The position numbers were made by a program, and so were the translations under genes. DNA of 64,000 nt from Phallus indusiatus (taxonomy: Eukaryota > Basidiomycota > Agaricomycetes > Phallales > Phallaceae), in contig JAQFWX010000048.1 in assembly GCA_027605045.1 (NCBI GenBank), positions 359,898 through 423,897 of the forward strand. Reading direction: 5' to 3'. Below, one piece after another: positions 1 to 11,015 of the stretch. Positions within the stretch are counted from its first letter, which is position 1; every line of letters begins with the position of its first letter. Below the pieces are notes generated by a model. The model worked only from the letters and a program-made list of their open reading frames with translations, did not search any database and had not been told where the DNA came from.

Positions 1-383
1 GGAACAACGGTAAATGATATCCTGCCTCGTCTCGCTCCCCGAGGTGGTGTCCGTGATGGTTGGGGGGTCAAGCTGAGCTCGGGACGCGGAACAGGAGACC
101 GCCAGGTGAGCTGCCGGGCGCTCAGCTTCATCTGCTCTTGCCACCGACCATCATCGCGTGAGCACCTGATACATACACTCTCTGTTCATTGTTCACACAT
201 CTTTCAGTTTTATTTTCCCTCCATTCCCCCCTCAATATTCTCATTTGCATTACCATTACATAATTACAGACATTCATACCATCATAATAGAGTCTTGTTT
301 ACCCAGTGTGTCTGAATCCGCCGAACAAGGAGCCCGCCCAGCAGGGTATTGGTGCCGTGCTTGGCGCCTTCTCAATGAAGTGA
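1..383 (+). other. Possible 3' end of an unidentified gene entering from the left edge
   Basis: A GC-rich coding-like stretch up to about 105 is followed by a donor-like GTGAGC, a pyrimidine/AT-rich stretch typical of a fungal intron, and an acceptor-like ACCCAG ending at 306. After it, a reading frame of about 24 codons runs to TGA at 381-383. I could not join the two blocks in one open frame with confidence and do not recognise the product. It may also be a decayed remnant. Confidence 0.22.
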
Positions 384-517
384 GAATGTTCAGGACTTGA
401 GTTTCTTCTTGCCCCATAGTGCGTGTAACGGATTTGGGATATAGGAATGGGCCCCCCTGGGGCCCATTAAGGGCCTAGTGCCCATGCAGTGCCTTTGGCA
501 CTGCAGCTGCAGTAGTT

Positions 518-1560
518 GCGCGTCACAGCGTGACGCTTAAGCGCGGTAGTAAAGCTTGCGCAAAGTCTTGCTAAGCGGCTGATGCTACGGCTGAAATAGC
601 CGGAGCTAAACGCTGTAGCCGAGTGTAGCCGCTGTCAAATAATAGCCGCGTAATTATGTAATTGCACTTTATTCCTTTTTTAGCAGAAGTTTGATAAACT
701 GCTCAGCAAGCGAGCTTGGTCAGCAGCACCCACTGACGCACAGACACGGCAGGATTTGCCGCCACGGCTCATTCGGCTTTTACCAGCCAATGAGAGGTAT
801 CTAGACTAATCTTGGACTAATCTCGCATAAATGCCCACCGTTTATGATGTAGAAATTGAGGGCGACTGTTGTCCGGTCTGATAGATCAATGGAAAATACC
901 ATATGATGTGAATTGTGTGATGCCGGGGTTCAGTTCTCTCAGATGCCAACTTTTTTTTTCTCTTTCCAATGTCTCAAACAACTTCTGTAGAAGTTTTTTG
1001 AATTGCACATTGTATACCCCATATTTTTGTAATTAAATTTTTTAAAAAAATCAACCTTTTTTTTGGTTGACAATTCTGAGCTGAAGACTTTGTATTTTCC
1101 AGAACAGATGAAAGGGAAAAAAAAAATAAGGTATATACCAGAGTCGAACCCAGAGCACATATCACAGAGGAACACACAAATCCCACTGATCCATCGAACC
1201 GAACGACAATCATCCATAATTTTTACATCATAAACGCTAAGAGTTTACACGAAATTAGTCTACGTGCCTCTCATTGGCTGGTCAAAGCCGAATGAGCCAC
1301 GGCGGCAAATCCTGCCGTGTCTGTGCGTCAGTGGGTGCTGCTGACCAAGCTCGCTTGCTGAGCTTTTTTCAAGCTGCTGCTCAAAAAGGAATATGCGCCG
1401 CGGAAGCATAACATAGCCAAGCGGCTACTATCTGACAGCGGCTACACTCGGCTAAAGCGTTTAGCTCCGGCTATTTCAGCCGTAGCATCAGCCGCTTAGC
1501 AAGACTTTGCGCAAGCTTTACTACCCTTAAGCGCCCGTCACACCCTTACAGCGGTGTGAC
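518..1560. mobile_element. Non-autonomous foldback DNA transposon with long inverted repeats
   Basis: Two arms of about 335 bp (518-852 and 1225-1560) are near-perfect inverted repeats with small indels. Matching blocks include the stretch around GGCTCATTCGGCTTT on the left and its complement on the right. An 8-bp duplication CAGTAGTT flanks the element (510-517 and 1561-1568). The central 370 bp has no credible ORF. An 8-bp duplication fits hAT-, P- or KDZ/Zisupton-type transposases acting in trans; the terminal bases do not decide which. The element lies inside the solo LTR at 424-1715. Confidence 0.8.
1116..1200 (-). repeat. tRNA-like segment with Pol III A/B-box signals in the foldback loop
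   Basis: On the minus strand, TGGATCAGTGGG (about 1182-1193) resembles a Pol III A box. About 29 nt later, GGGTTCGACTCT (1140-1151) resembles a B box. A run of ten T residues (1117-1126), a Pol III terminator signal, follows. The acceptor and T-arm stems do not pair well, so this is not a functional tRNA gene. It could be a tRNA-derived SINE head or a decayed tRNA captured in the loop. Confidence 0.35.
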
Positions 1561-2112
1561 CAGTAGTTACATTAGTTAATCTTAATTTTTACCACTACTA
1601 CTGCATGTAATTCCCTATTAGCCTAATTGAGCAATAGACAGGAATTCTGTGCACTTGTGGGAAAATAAGAAAAACCTTTAATCAGGCCCCCTGTGGTCTG
1701 ATTTCAACTGTTACAGTGCGCCGGGATGTCACCAAAACAGAGTCAAATTAATTCAGTTGGCTTAACCTATCGCCAGACATTCGTATGCTCAGTCAACTCG
1801 TGACATGGGTAGATGGAACCCTCATCATCTTCTGGTGGATTTATTCAATATCCATGACGTATATCTCAGACTTGAAGTATTCGGCACTTAACGCCCCATC
1901 AAACAGTTGTGAAGTGTGTAGACATAAATATACATGTCCAGATTCGTCTCAATTGATTGAGTTGAATACCCCTAGTAGATTTTTTCCTCTTTCCGTCAGT
2001 GTCGCATCATAAAGGAGCTCATATACCTGATGGTATATATCTCAGTATAGCACAAGGTTAAATTGAACTAATCATTAATGTCCTATGTCACATTGGACTG
2101 TTGATTACGCCC

Positions 2113-3679
2113 ATGAATGACGGCACCGTTGTCCTGATTTACCTTCTCAGTACTACTTTGTATGTATACTCTCTCCTTGGATTCCATATAATACTCACAT
2201 ATATATGGTCTGGGAACATAAGCTGTTTCGAATATGCGTTGGTTGTCAGTGCTTCCGGTGAAACTCAATTTCGATTCTTGAAATTATGATGATTCTCACT
2301 GCTATGCTCAATAAATGCCTCTTTCAGCACTCATGGTGTATAGTAGTGTCCTTAATATCTCAAGAGAAATAGAACACATATGGTTAAAGCCATTTCGTCT
2401 TCTTTCTCTGTTTTACCTGACTGCAAGATACGGCAGTTTGGTTAATCAGGCCCTCTCACTTTTAACCCAGGTGTCGATGCAATCAGTAAGCAGAAGAGTA
2501 TTAATATATTCTGAAAATTTTGATAAGCATTGCTCATGTTATTTTAGAAATTGTGAGTCTTGTGATTTTTCGAACAAATTCAGAAGAGTCGAATGAACCT
2601 CAAATCAGATCGACAAACATCGCTGTCTCTTATATAGAAGGTTCTTTTTATCTTCTATGGTATATGGGCATACAAGGTGGGTGGCCATTTAAGTGAATGA
2701 GCTTGGGAGTTATTTACTTTCTGTACTAGGCGTGTTGATCATTCCAGCATATCCATTATGCCAAGGGAATAGAATCTTGCAAGCGGCCCTAATCCTAGGT
2801 TATTTAGCAGGGGTGGCTTTAAATTTATGTAACGGTGAAGAAAACTCCGACTGGGAAGTTAGAAGTGACCATCTTAGACTTCCTCAGTTATACAGTTATC
2901 GTCTAGTTGTTGTTTTGCCATATGGGGGTAAGGGGATTTTTTTGTTTGTTTCATTTTTGCAACGACTGGAATGGTTTTAGCGGCGGTACGTCAACACCTC
3001 ATGGGTCAGCTCAAACTTCGTGTCCTCAAAGATCTCAGGCTATGGTGTGATCGCTCTCATTATCACCACGTGTACAGATGCTTTTATATTAGGCATATGC
3101 TTGTGGAACACTTGGAGCACATGGAAATCAAAGCGGACAGCTGGATTAAATTTTCAGGGTGGCAATAATTTTGTTTCCCTGGTCTTGACAGAAAGTACGT
3201 AATAGGAAAACTTTATAATGGGACTGAAGACACATACAGTAAACGTTAGGTATAGTGCGATGCTTGTGAGTATTCAATGAAATGCTTTAACCGTGCTTAA
3301 CTTCAGTCTTGGAATAAAGCTTCGTTATGGCCTCGACTCTTGTCCCGTTAGTTCTAAACTCTGTGTCTATCACGTGGTTAGCTATCGACGTAGCAGTGAG
3401 TATTCCCATAAAATTTTTCAATTGACAATCCAATTAACCTTAAGTTCCATCAGGAGGCGGCAAGTACTTTTCAAAATACGTAAAGTCATTAATTTTAAGT
3501 CCCCAGACCCATTATTTCATCTTCATTCCAGTTTTTGGGTCATTTTAATTACCAATTATTTATTACGACTTCGTCAGTATAGTTCCCCTCAAACCCAAAC
3601 AGGTACCATATCTATATCGTTACGGACCACCCAGTTCCGGAAGGCACTCCAACAACTTGGTACATCAGTCTCTGTTTAA
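2113..3679 (+). CDS. DUF6533-type multi-pass membrane protein, cassette copy 1
   Basis: This multi-exon gene matches the DUF6533 plan. An early exon encodes ALMVYSSVLNISREIEHIW (about 2329-2385), the family's VYDYLLTL..E+E.IW signature, followed by KPFRLLSLFYLTARYGSLV. Later exons carry IIPAYPLCQGNRIL (about 2733-2790) and the hydrophobic segment TDAFILGICLWNTWSTWKS (about 3074-3130). The final exon ends at TAA 3677-3679. GT-AG boundaries are visible at most junctions, but the joins near 2600 and 3290-3420 are uncertain. DUF6533 proteins are usually seven-helix membrane proteins of unknown role in Agaricomycetes. The same gene recurs at 24628-27719 and 39263-40937 (minus), each next to the single-pass glycoprotein gene. 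Whether this copy is functional is uncertain. Confidence 0.6.
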
Positions 3680-4320
3680 AGGTCTGATTATTAAAGGTGT
3701 TGGGAAAATTATAAAGGAAGGCTATGGGGACATAAGGATATGCTCAATGTGGTTTTTTTATTTATATGCTTCTTCTAGGGAGTTGGTTTATTTAAGAAAT
3801 AAATATGTTGTAATAGCAGCCTATATATTCTCATTCTTTTGTCGAAGAAACTTTCCTGTCCAACTCCGAGTAGGTTCTAGCGGCCTATCTGGATGGCGTA
3901 TGAATGTATATGAACCATAACATCACTGCGTTCTTCACATACCATAAGTTCATAATTGCAATTCTTGAAAAAGCCACCCTCTTTTAAACATATAAACCAA
4001 AGGTTTATATCATGGCCTGGCACGCCCCAGGATTCTGTTCAAATATGCTTAATGTACAGAGCATTTATCTGTTTTAATTTGCCTTTCACTTATAATAATA
4101 AATACAGTTATCTATGTCAAATGTAAAGCCTATTTCTCGGAGTATGTCGAAGGTGGTTCAACAACGGTTTACTCAGAGACTGAGGTAAAGAAACATTGCT
4201 ACTTTTGTATTGAATGACAACACTAGTTGTGATGTGCTCCTACGCATGGAAAGTGCCGAAACGCGCTATATCGACTCACAGTATACGACGCGCGCGACAC
4301 GTTTTTTCGCTAGACAGTCG

Positions 4321-5107
4321 CTACTTTCCTATGGCTAGGGATGGTGAGACCATCTTGGAAACGAACTGCGATGACTGCATGGCAGAGGGTTCTATGTTGA
4401 TATACCTGGCTCCGTTACCACCATTGCTCATCTCCCCATCCCGTCCTGCCTGCTTCTGAGCCACCGTGTAACGGTTCCGCTATGAGCAGCGGACTACTAT
4501 TAACCATAGTACATATTCGTATATACATACAATTGTATGCAGACGATCGTCGTCTGCACAAGTACCTAGTATTATGTAATGTACATAGGCGCCGTCACAC
4601 CAGTAAATACCGCGTAACGGTAAAGGCGCCGGCAGCCTTTCTTACCTGCACTTGCAAATATACAGCTTTATACTGTTTGTTGTGAGTCCGTAAGAACCGG
4701 GCTAATCGTAAACTGTAACGAAACGTTACACACCGCCGCCGGTGCATAAATAGAAGAGTAAAGGTAAAAGCCAACACTACGATGGCTCCTACCGCCGCTC
4801 CTACGGTAGTGCCGACGGTACTTCCTGGCCTATTATCGCTTCGCGTGATTGGAATGGAAGATAATGCAGGCAATGGTGCTAATGTCGCTGACCCGAACGG
4901 ATTTGTTGGATCTGATCCATTTGTGACCACGAGATTGCTCAATGTTAGGAGTCATTGAGTCATTTCCCAGATAAAGGACAAGTAGTGTATGTGATCCTTG
5001 TTCCAAGGCGCTCTCGAAGAAAGGAACATTTTGAATATCAATTGAGGAATTTAGAGGTGAAGTTGGGAGGGTGAAATTGATCATCGATCCGTGATCAATA
5101 GAGTATT
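4321..5107 (-). pseudogene. Single-pass glycoprotein gene, cassette copy 1, truncated by a transposon
   Basis: This is the minus-strand 3' part of the gene found whole at 28321-29499. It keeps the block MINFTLPTSPLNSS (about 5045-5084), the SALEQGSHTLLVLYLGN block (about 4960-5010) and a membrane segment VGAAVGAIVVLAFTFTLLF (about 4745-4805). The frame changes near 4940, and the cytoplasmic tail is replaced by a 264-bp solo LTR (4467-4730). The reading frame is broken again at 5107 by the Plavaka transposon. The next 87 bases of the gene reappear at 22709-22795; the 5' half is absent from this copy. It is therefore a broken copy. Confidence 0.8.
4467..4730. mobile_element. 264-bp solo LTR in the glycoprotein gene copy 1
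   Basis: The element begins TGTAACG and ends CGTTACA, a perfect 7-bp inverted terminus with TG/CA ends. It is flanked by the 5-bp duplication CACCG (4462-4466 and 4731-4735). The paralogous segment near 28455-28470 lacks the insert and shows the empty site. It has no coding capacity. Solo LTR is preferred over MITE because of the TG/CA ends and 5-bp duplication. It differs in sequence from the element at 424-1715 apart from the termini. Confidence 0.75.
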
Positions 5108-5410
5108 CATCAATGATCTGGTTTCGGCTCCGGAGGTAAGCACATTCTCTAGGAGTGTTTAGCGAGCTCCTAAAGTATCCTGCTGATTCCCATCACTTCC
5201 AGCACTTCCAGACCTTGCACTTTTTATCACATATCTGGAGACAAGCTAGATAAAGGTTCTATGTTGATTCTTTTGTCTCTAGCTTATTCTGTCTGGTATT
5301 TATTCATGTCGCTAGCAGAACAATCATATTCAAGCTTAGAAACCATACAAAAGTAAACAACAATCGTTTAAAAAAAATTTGAAAGCATAGTATTTGGGAA
5401 AATTAGCTAC

Positions 5411-6610
5411 TTAGTTGTTGAGAGACTCCAAGTTCATCACATCCATGAAATCCTCCATTTCACTCAGGGTTGGTTCATCCTCGTCATCACTTTCGGTCTC
5501 TGGAGGAGTGGTATGGTTCGTAGGGAAACGTTAGATTTCAATTGGCGTCATGAAACGCTTCCAGCCGGGGGGAACATCACGGCAACCCATAGGCAAGAAA
5601 TCCTTCATATTTTCGATAGTTTTCGCAATAATTGCTCGATTGCCCTGACACCATAAACCATAACGCGCCCACTTCAGGGGAATGGGGAGCCTGAAAACAG
5701 CAACACAGGTGTCGAATGTAGGGCGCTTTCCTGTAATTACAGAATTTGACAGATCTTCTGTAATCTTGATGCGATAGAATGTAGGTATGCTACCGATCCA
5801 AATCATAGCCCCAAAAATCTGCCTATTGTCAGCAACACTTGCTCTGATGAAGAAATAAATGACACTCACCATGAAACTAAGGGTAGGCACACCACGCTTC
5901 TGACGAATTTGATTGTTGTATTGGAAGGCCGCGATTGCACATGCCATAAGCTGGCCGGTAGGTGTGCTATTTGCATCATAGACTTTGTTTTCCGTCAGAA
6001 GTAGAATATAGAGGGAATAGGTTTCATCCACAACAGCGGTGTCAACGGTGACGGGATTTTGGATGCCGCAATGATTTAAAGTAATCCGAGTCTGGGTGCG
6101 AACAGTCGTGCGCTGTCGCTCCGCCATTCCTAGAAACTGCAACATGTATTTGACAACTTGATCTGTCAAACTCTCCTGTCCGGAATAATCGGGCTTCCAG
6201 TTGGGTACTCGAACCGTATAATCGTGCATGTGGATGGCCTGGAGCAGACAAAGGAGGTCGTATACTTGATCTTCACCTGCATTTTTGGGTATGAGAGTCT
6301 CGGGCACTGCGTGCTCGAGGAAGCTGGCGTATTCTGGCCAACGCCAATTCGGCTGACGCAGTTCATCACTAGAAACACCAAGAAATTTGGTTATTTTCTT
6401 TTCCAGCTTGAAATGGATTTTGTATTGTTGAAGTTGCTGGCGGCCCCATTTGCAGGCAGCAGTGTTCATCGAGGTGAGTTTTTCACCCTTGCTTGGGTCG
6501 AAGTCTGAGAAGGGGGAGGGATCTCTGGTTGGGATACGTACATCCGGGTTGGATTCCATAACGAGATCGTCCTCGGTGACCGTGGAGGGATCGTTGGCGT
6601 CATCGATCAT
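5411..6610 (-). CDS. PD-(D/E)XK nuclease-like protein inside the transposon
   Basis: The start is ATG at 6608-6610; 359 codons are open to 5531. The core reads D190, D195/E196, then LLLTENK with E207-x-K209, then Q220 in a helix (TGQLMACAIAAFQYN). This order (acidic residue, E-x-K, helical Q) is that of PD-(D/E)XK nucleases. Downstream, IGSIPTFYRIKIT is a strand-rich block seen in uncharacterised agaricomycete proteins. A 51-nt in-frame intron (5819-5869, GTGAGT...GCAG) probably interrupts it. A second intron (5500-5556, with branch-like CTAAC) would replace the MTPIEI end by an acidic tail rich in D/E ending at TAA 5411-5413. It lies 101 bp downstream of the transposase stop, on the same strand and within the transposon borders. 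The nuclease role is inferred; a capture from the host is possible. Confidence 0.55.
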
Positions 6611-6711
6611 CGTGGAAGATTTTCGAATGGAGTTTGAAGATCAATTTCGAAGGGTTTTTAACCTACAAAGATCACATGCTCAAAGAAATGTTCAAACATA
6701 AAGAACATTTA

Positions 6712-7164
6712 TTAAAAGACTGTTTGATATGTACATTTAGAAAAGAAAGAATTGATCCAAAACTCTTCAACAAGCTCAATACAGGTTTGAGGTTTGATTC
6801 CTAAATCTCTCAGGGCCGCTGGTGTGCCATCAGTGTGGTACCGTGGAGCCAAGGGGCAAGATTGTACAACCTGCTCCAATCTGATTATATCAGATTTTTG
6901 CGTACCATCCACCATGCACGCTTTTGTCACTGTGTACATCTGTGTTTCCGTGTCTAATGGGCCATGATCAAACCATTCAACATAGGCGAGGAATGGGAGG
7001 GCATATCGTTCGTTCGGTGACTGGTGTAGAGCAGTATTTGGGTTTAGCGGACGGAATATCATGCGCAATCATGCAACGAGGAAGTCTAAAGCAAAGGTCA
7101 TTATCATTACAGTAAATAATATCCTGTACCTACTTCGAATACCCACTTGGGTATCCATACCATC
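6712..7164 (-). pseudogene. C-terminal part of the Plavaka transposase, severed by the Gypsy insertion
   Basis: About 118 codons (7068-6712) encode LPFLAYVEWFDHG, then a TQKSDIIRLEQVVQSCPLAPRY block, then EEFWINSFFSKCTYQTVF before the stop. This matches the usual C-terminus of Plavaka transposases (a VEWF block, an I-P-L...SCHL.PR block, then a final FYVNPF-like strand). The rest of the gene lies at 17587-20320 beyond the 10.4 kb Gypsy element. A GT...TTTAG pair at about 7086-7140 could be an intron, but I could not join this fragment to the upstream exon in frame, so a further small lesion is possible. Confidence 0.75.
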
Positions 7165-7445
7165 TGTCAGGGTACGCTACCGCGTCCCCTCATTTTTCCT
7201 TATTTATTATCATCGGTATATATCTATTTCTATCTTATTTATATTTCCCGTGCATTACCTCTACCATCCGTTTATTCTCTCCGTCCATATTTCACCTTCT
7301 CTACTCGCGCGTTCTTGCACACACGTGATGATGCCCGTGACATCACGTCGCTTAGGCTCAGCTTGGGCGCCTGGCACTTAGCTGTGCCAGGGCCGCACGC
7401 CGCGTCGTCGTTTTATGTATATAGTAGCTGTACCTAGAGTGAGGG
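7165..7445 (+). repeat. 5' LTR of the chromovirus, first part
   Basis: This is the first 281 bp of the 5' LTR, matching 17190-17475 of the 3' LTR with scattered differences. It is interrupted after GAGGG (7441-7445) by the gag-only element. The remainder, 11651-11761, follows the second GAGGG copy. Confidence 0.88.
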
Positions 7446-8075
7446 TGTCATGTATCTAGGGCACTTTTACCCAGCTCAGCAAAAACAAGTCAAAAGGCAC
7501 AGCCACTAAATCCAAAAACAGCACATAAACAACAAAAGCCCACATTATGTCAGTTTTTTTTACTATTCTTTTTTGAGCTCTTGCTTGTATTTGTGTATCT
7601 CTATTTGTTTATTTTCTAGGAACAGTCATATGACTCAGTTCCAGGTACTTTTATTTTTCTGTCTCACTATAATGTTTCACTATAATTTTTACTACTCCAC
7701 CTTTACTAATTAATTTCCTTTCTAAGTAATTTCTTATCTTTTAATTACTAATATTTTGCTTTATTTGTAGCAGCCCCAAAGTGTATAAATAGGGGCTGAT
7801 TTCTCTTGTAAATAGGAATCTGCCTTATCATCTATACTAGTGCACCATAGTGCTTACCAATTAAATTGGTCTTTCTCTTTTCTTTTTCTTTCTCTTTTCT
7901 ATCTCTACCTCAAGACTATCAGTAGCAGCCAGCTCAAGTCTTCAACAGCAGCAGCAAGCTCTGTCTCACCCTCAATAACAAGACCTCTGTTGCTAGACTA
8001 GGTTCCCTCTAAACAGCTCTTTTATTTGCAACAGTACAAGGTGCTTATACCTTGAACCAGAGCAAATACATTACA
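7446..8075 (+). repeat. 5' LTR of the gag-only element, with TATA box
   Basis: The 630-bp LTR contains TATAAATA at about 7784-7791, about 30 bp before a likely start of the R region. This implies Pol II initiation near 7815. The sequence is repeated at 11016-11645 without visible difference. Confidence 0.85.
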
Positions 8076-8214
8076 AATTGGTGGACGTTCTGGGAACCTC
8101 AGAATCTTCTTGGGGAGCATCTCTAAGGATTTATTGAGGGGGCTATCTTGCCAGGAGACCTTTCAGCTTGCTAGAGCTGTTTGACCCCCACCTTGTTTCA
8201 CCCAATTTTTCCTG

Positions 8215-8590
8215 TGACATCACTTGTCTTGCAGTGCTGCTGCTCTGACATCATTTGTCTCAGACACTCCTCTCACCTGACTGCTCCTGTCTTACAGTGC
8301 CACTGTCTTGACATCAGTTGTCTCACTCATCCCCTTCACCTGACTACTCTTGTCTTGCAGTGCCACTGCCTTGACATCAGTTTGTCTCACTCACTCCACT
8401 CCCTCCACTCATTGGAACTACTTCTGTCTTGCAGTGCCACTGCCTTGCCATTAGTTTGTTTCACTCATCTCACACACCTGACTACTTCTGTCTTGCAGTG
8501 CCACTGCCTTGCCATTAGTTTGTCTCACTTGCTCCACCCACCTGTCATTGCAGTGCCACTGTTCTGACTACCCTTGTCTCACTTACTCCA
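8215..8590 (+). repeat. Minisatellite in the leader of the gag-only element
   Basis: About five or six imperfect copies of a unit near 65 bp follow one another, each containing TTGCAGTGCCACTG and a nearby TTGTCTCACTCA-type stretch. The array lies between the 5' LTR and gag, so it is part of the untranslated leader. The 128-codon ORF over it is a by-product of the repeat. A role in packaging or structure is only a guess. Confidence 0.75.
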
Positions 8591-8899
8591 CTCCCCTGAC
8601 AACTCTTGATTCACTCCCTTCCAACCTTCCACACTCTTGTCTCACCCTTGTTTCACCCACTCACTCCCTTGTCTCATTCACTCCACCCCTTGTCTCACCT
8701 GCATATACTCTTGCCACACCTTTCTAGAGCAGATTGCTGATCTGTTTCACCTTGCCACCCAGTGTGCCACTCACTCAGTCTACTCTAAGCTATAGAGTTG
8801 ATTGATTCTCCTTCACTGCTTTTGAAGGGAAGAGCTTCTGGTCCTCACCACACTCATTTATCTTCTCAACCTCCTACTACCCTTCAATCCTCTTCCTCA

Positions 8900-10803
8900 A
8901 TGTCTGAGACTCCTCAAAGACATAGAGTGAACCTCACCATTCCATTCTCCCCCACTGCTTCCATGATTTTCAGTGGACAACCACTCCTCACTATCAATCC
9001 TACTCAAGCTTTCATCTCCTTGGACAAGACTCCTCTTGTCCCTAGTACTAGTCACCTCAGGAGAATTTATGACAACAACAAAACTCTTGGAGCAAGAAGG
9101 GATGCTGTTCTGAAAATTGCTCAAGAAGACATCATGCAAAATCCTGACAGACTGGCTTCAGTTCCTCTTCCCAAAGAAGCTGAAGACTTGGCAGGAGATC
9201 TCTTATCAAAATTAGATGATCTCCTCATTGGAATACCTTTTGTGGATGAAGATATGGATCAAATTGGCTATCACCTTGACCCAATCAAATTTGACTCCTT
9301 CTTTTCCTTCTGAACAAATTTGCAAGAAGGGCTATGGAGAAACTAGATGGACAATTACCCTTGCCAACCTGGGGAAAAGGAAACCATCCTCTAGATGTCT
9401 GGACAGCTGATGATTTTGAACTTCTCTCTGTTGCTTTCAGAGATGATGTTGAAACATTTCTGGCCTATCTCTTTCACAATGAAGTCCTTTTTCCTTCTGA
9501 AAGGAAACCAGCCACCTCTGAATCAATCTCTGAAGGGATTGTTCCAAAAATTGTTCAATTCAGGCCAGAAAATCTTGCAGAAGATATCTCTCAAGCCTCA
9601 ACAAACAGACCAATAAGACAGATCTTCAGCCAGCCTCTCACTCTGCAATTAAATACTGCAGAAGACTTTCCTTCTATGCATACATCCTCAGTGCATACAT
9701 CATCAATGCCTATCCCTTCCAATCCTCCTACCAATTTCTTGGGACAACCTTCTCAAGGAGGAAATGCAGGCAGAGGGGATGATGGAGGAGATGATGATGG
9801 AAGTGGAGATGATGATGGTCCTTCAGACAGGAAGCTCCCTAGAGGATTAAGAAGACCTTTTAGACCTTGGAGAGGCAGAAGAACTTCTCATTATCCCTCT
9901 TTACCTTCCTTCAACCACTCTTCTTCAAAGGACAAGGACAAAGAACCTTACTTTGACACCAAAATCAAACATGACTCTATTCCAACCTGGGATGGAGATC
10001 CAAACACTTTGGCCAGATGGATTCTTCAAGTAAACAGCTGGTCAGAAAGAAGTCCACTAGCATATAAGCAGCTAGGAACTGTTGTTCCAACAAGATTCAA
10101 GAAGGATGCAGAAGCTTGGTTCTGGTCACACTCCTTGGAATACAGGAGAGAAATCACTCAAGACTGGGGAACACTCAGAACAGCAATTGCCTCCTATTAT
10201 ATGAACAGGACTTGGTTGGACAAACAGAAGAGAAGAGCCAACAAAGCACACTACAGGGAATCAGAATATTCTCAAGAATCTCCCAGCAGTTACTTCATCA
10301 GAAAATCAGAGCTACTCAATCTGGTCTACAGTTACTCTGATTCAGAAATTATGATGGAAGTAATGGAAGGAGCTCCTAGCTTCTGGTCTACTATCCTGGA
10401 TCCACATAGATGCAAAGATCTCATTGAGTTCTCTGCAGCTATTAGGTATCATGAAGATGCCTTACAAAGAGGAGGACTCCCTGATGATGACTTGGAAAAA
10501 AGAATCAAATTATTGGAAGAACAACTCTCAGAGTCTTCTGATGATCTCTCCCTGTCCAATGAATACTCAGCCACTTCTCTGGAAAATTTCCCCTTCCCAA
10601 AGGATGATTCCAATGTCTCTAGAAAAACTTCTCCAGAACAAAAGGGAGCAAGACCTTGCAGACATTGTGGAAGTGGAAAGCACTGGGACAATGAATGCAA
10701 ATACTCCAAGAAAGAATTCAAATATGCTCAAGAAAATAATTCCAACACATCCCCCCTTGATGAGGATAGTCAGCAAGAAGACACTCATGAAGAGTCTACC
10801 TAA
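8900..10803 (+). CDS. Gag-like polyprotein of the non-autonomous element, with one frame shift
   Basis: A first ORF runs from an ATG at 8900 (or 8798) to TGA at 9311-9313. A second, in a different frame, continues to 10803. The second frame is open for several codons upstream of its first ATG (9334), so one nucleotide change near 9300 probably split a single protein. Features: an acidic Gly/Asp-rich linker (about 9770-9830), a capsid-like helical region with WILQVNSWSER and AEAWFWSHSLEYR (about 10018-10145), and a zinc knuckle CRHCGSGKHWDNEC (C-x2-C-x4-H-x4-C, about 10657-10698). This is the gag order of Ty3/Gypsy elements. No pol follows; 10804-11015 is untranslated and ends in the polypurine tract. 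Confidence 0.72.
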
Positions 10804-11015
10804 AGTCTAGACAGGAAGATGAAATCTTCTCTGAGGGGGTTATTTCAAAAGGGCAGCATATATGCTGGAAACAACTAAAACAAGTCAACAAGATTTCAGA
10901 AGAACAAAACACCTATGGAAATCCATTGGAACCTTCTAGAAATCCCTATTTCTCTTCAACCTCTTTTTCTTCCTTCTTCAAGAAAAGCAATTCACTCAAA
11001 AAAGAGAGGGGATTT

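Larger units (their letters stand above)
424..1715. mobile_element. Solo-LTR-like element (241 bp) split by a foldback element
   Basis: The sequence begins TGTAACGG and ends CTGTTACA, so it has TG...CA ends with short inverted repeats. It is flanked by a perfect 5-bp duplication GTGCG (419-423 and 1716-1720). Without the 1043-bp insert at 518-1560 and one copy of its duplication, 241 bp remain, with no coding capacity. TG/CA ends with a 5-bp duplication are the hallmark of integrase-mounted LTRs, so a solo LTR is the simplest reading. A small TIR transposon is the alternative. Orientation cannot be set from sequence alone. Confidence 0.7.

Noticed and set aside
106..315. 69-codon ORF at the left edge
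   Set aside because: It runs through a stretch that looks like an intron (GTGAGC start, pyrimidine- and AT-rich body), so coding is unlikely.
939..1217. Two overlapping minus-strand ORFs in the foldback loop
   Set aside because: They cover the tRNA-like segment and poly-T runs; composition is not protein-like.
8181..8727. ORFs of 128 and 72 codons with repeated LQCHCLDIS
   Set aside because: They are created by the leader minisatellite and overlap in different frames.
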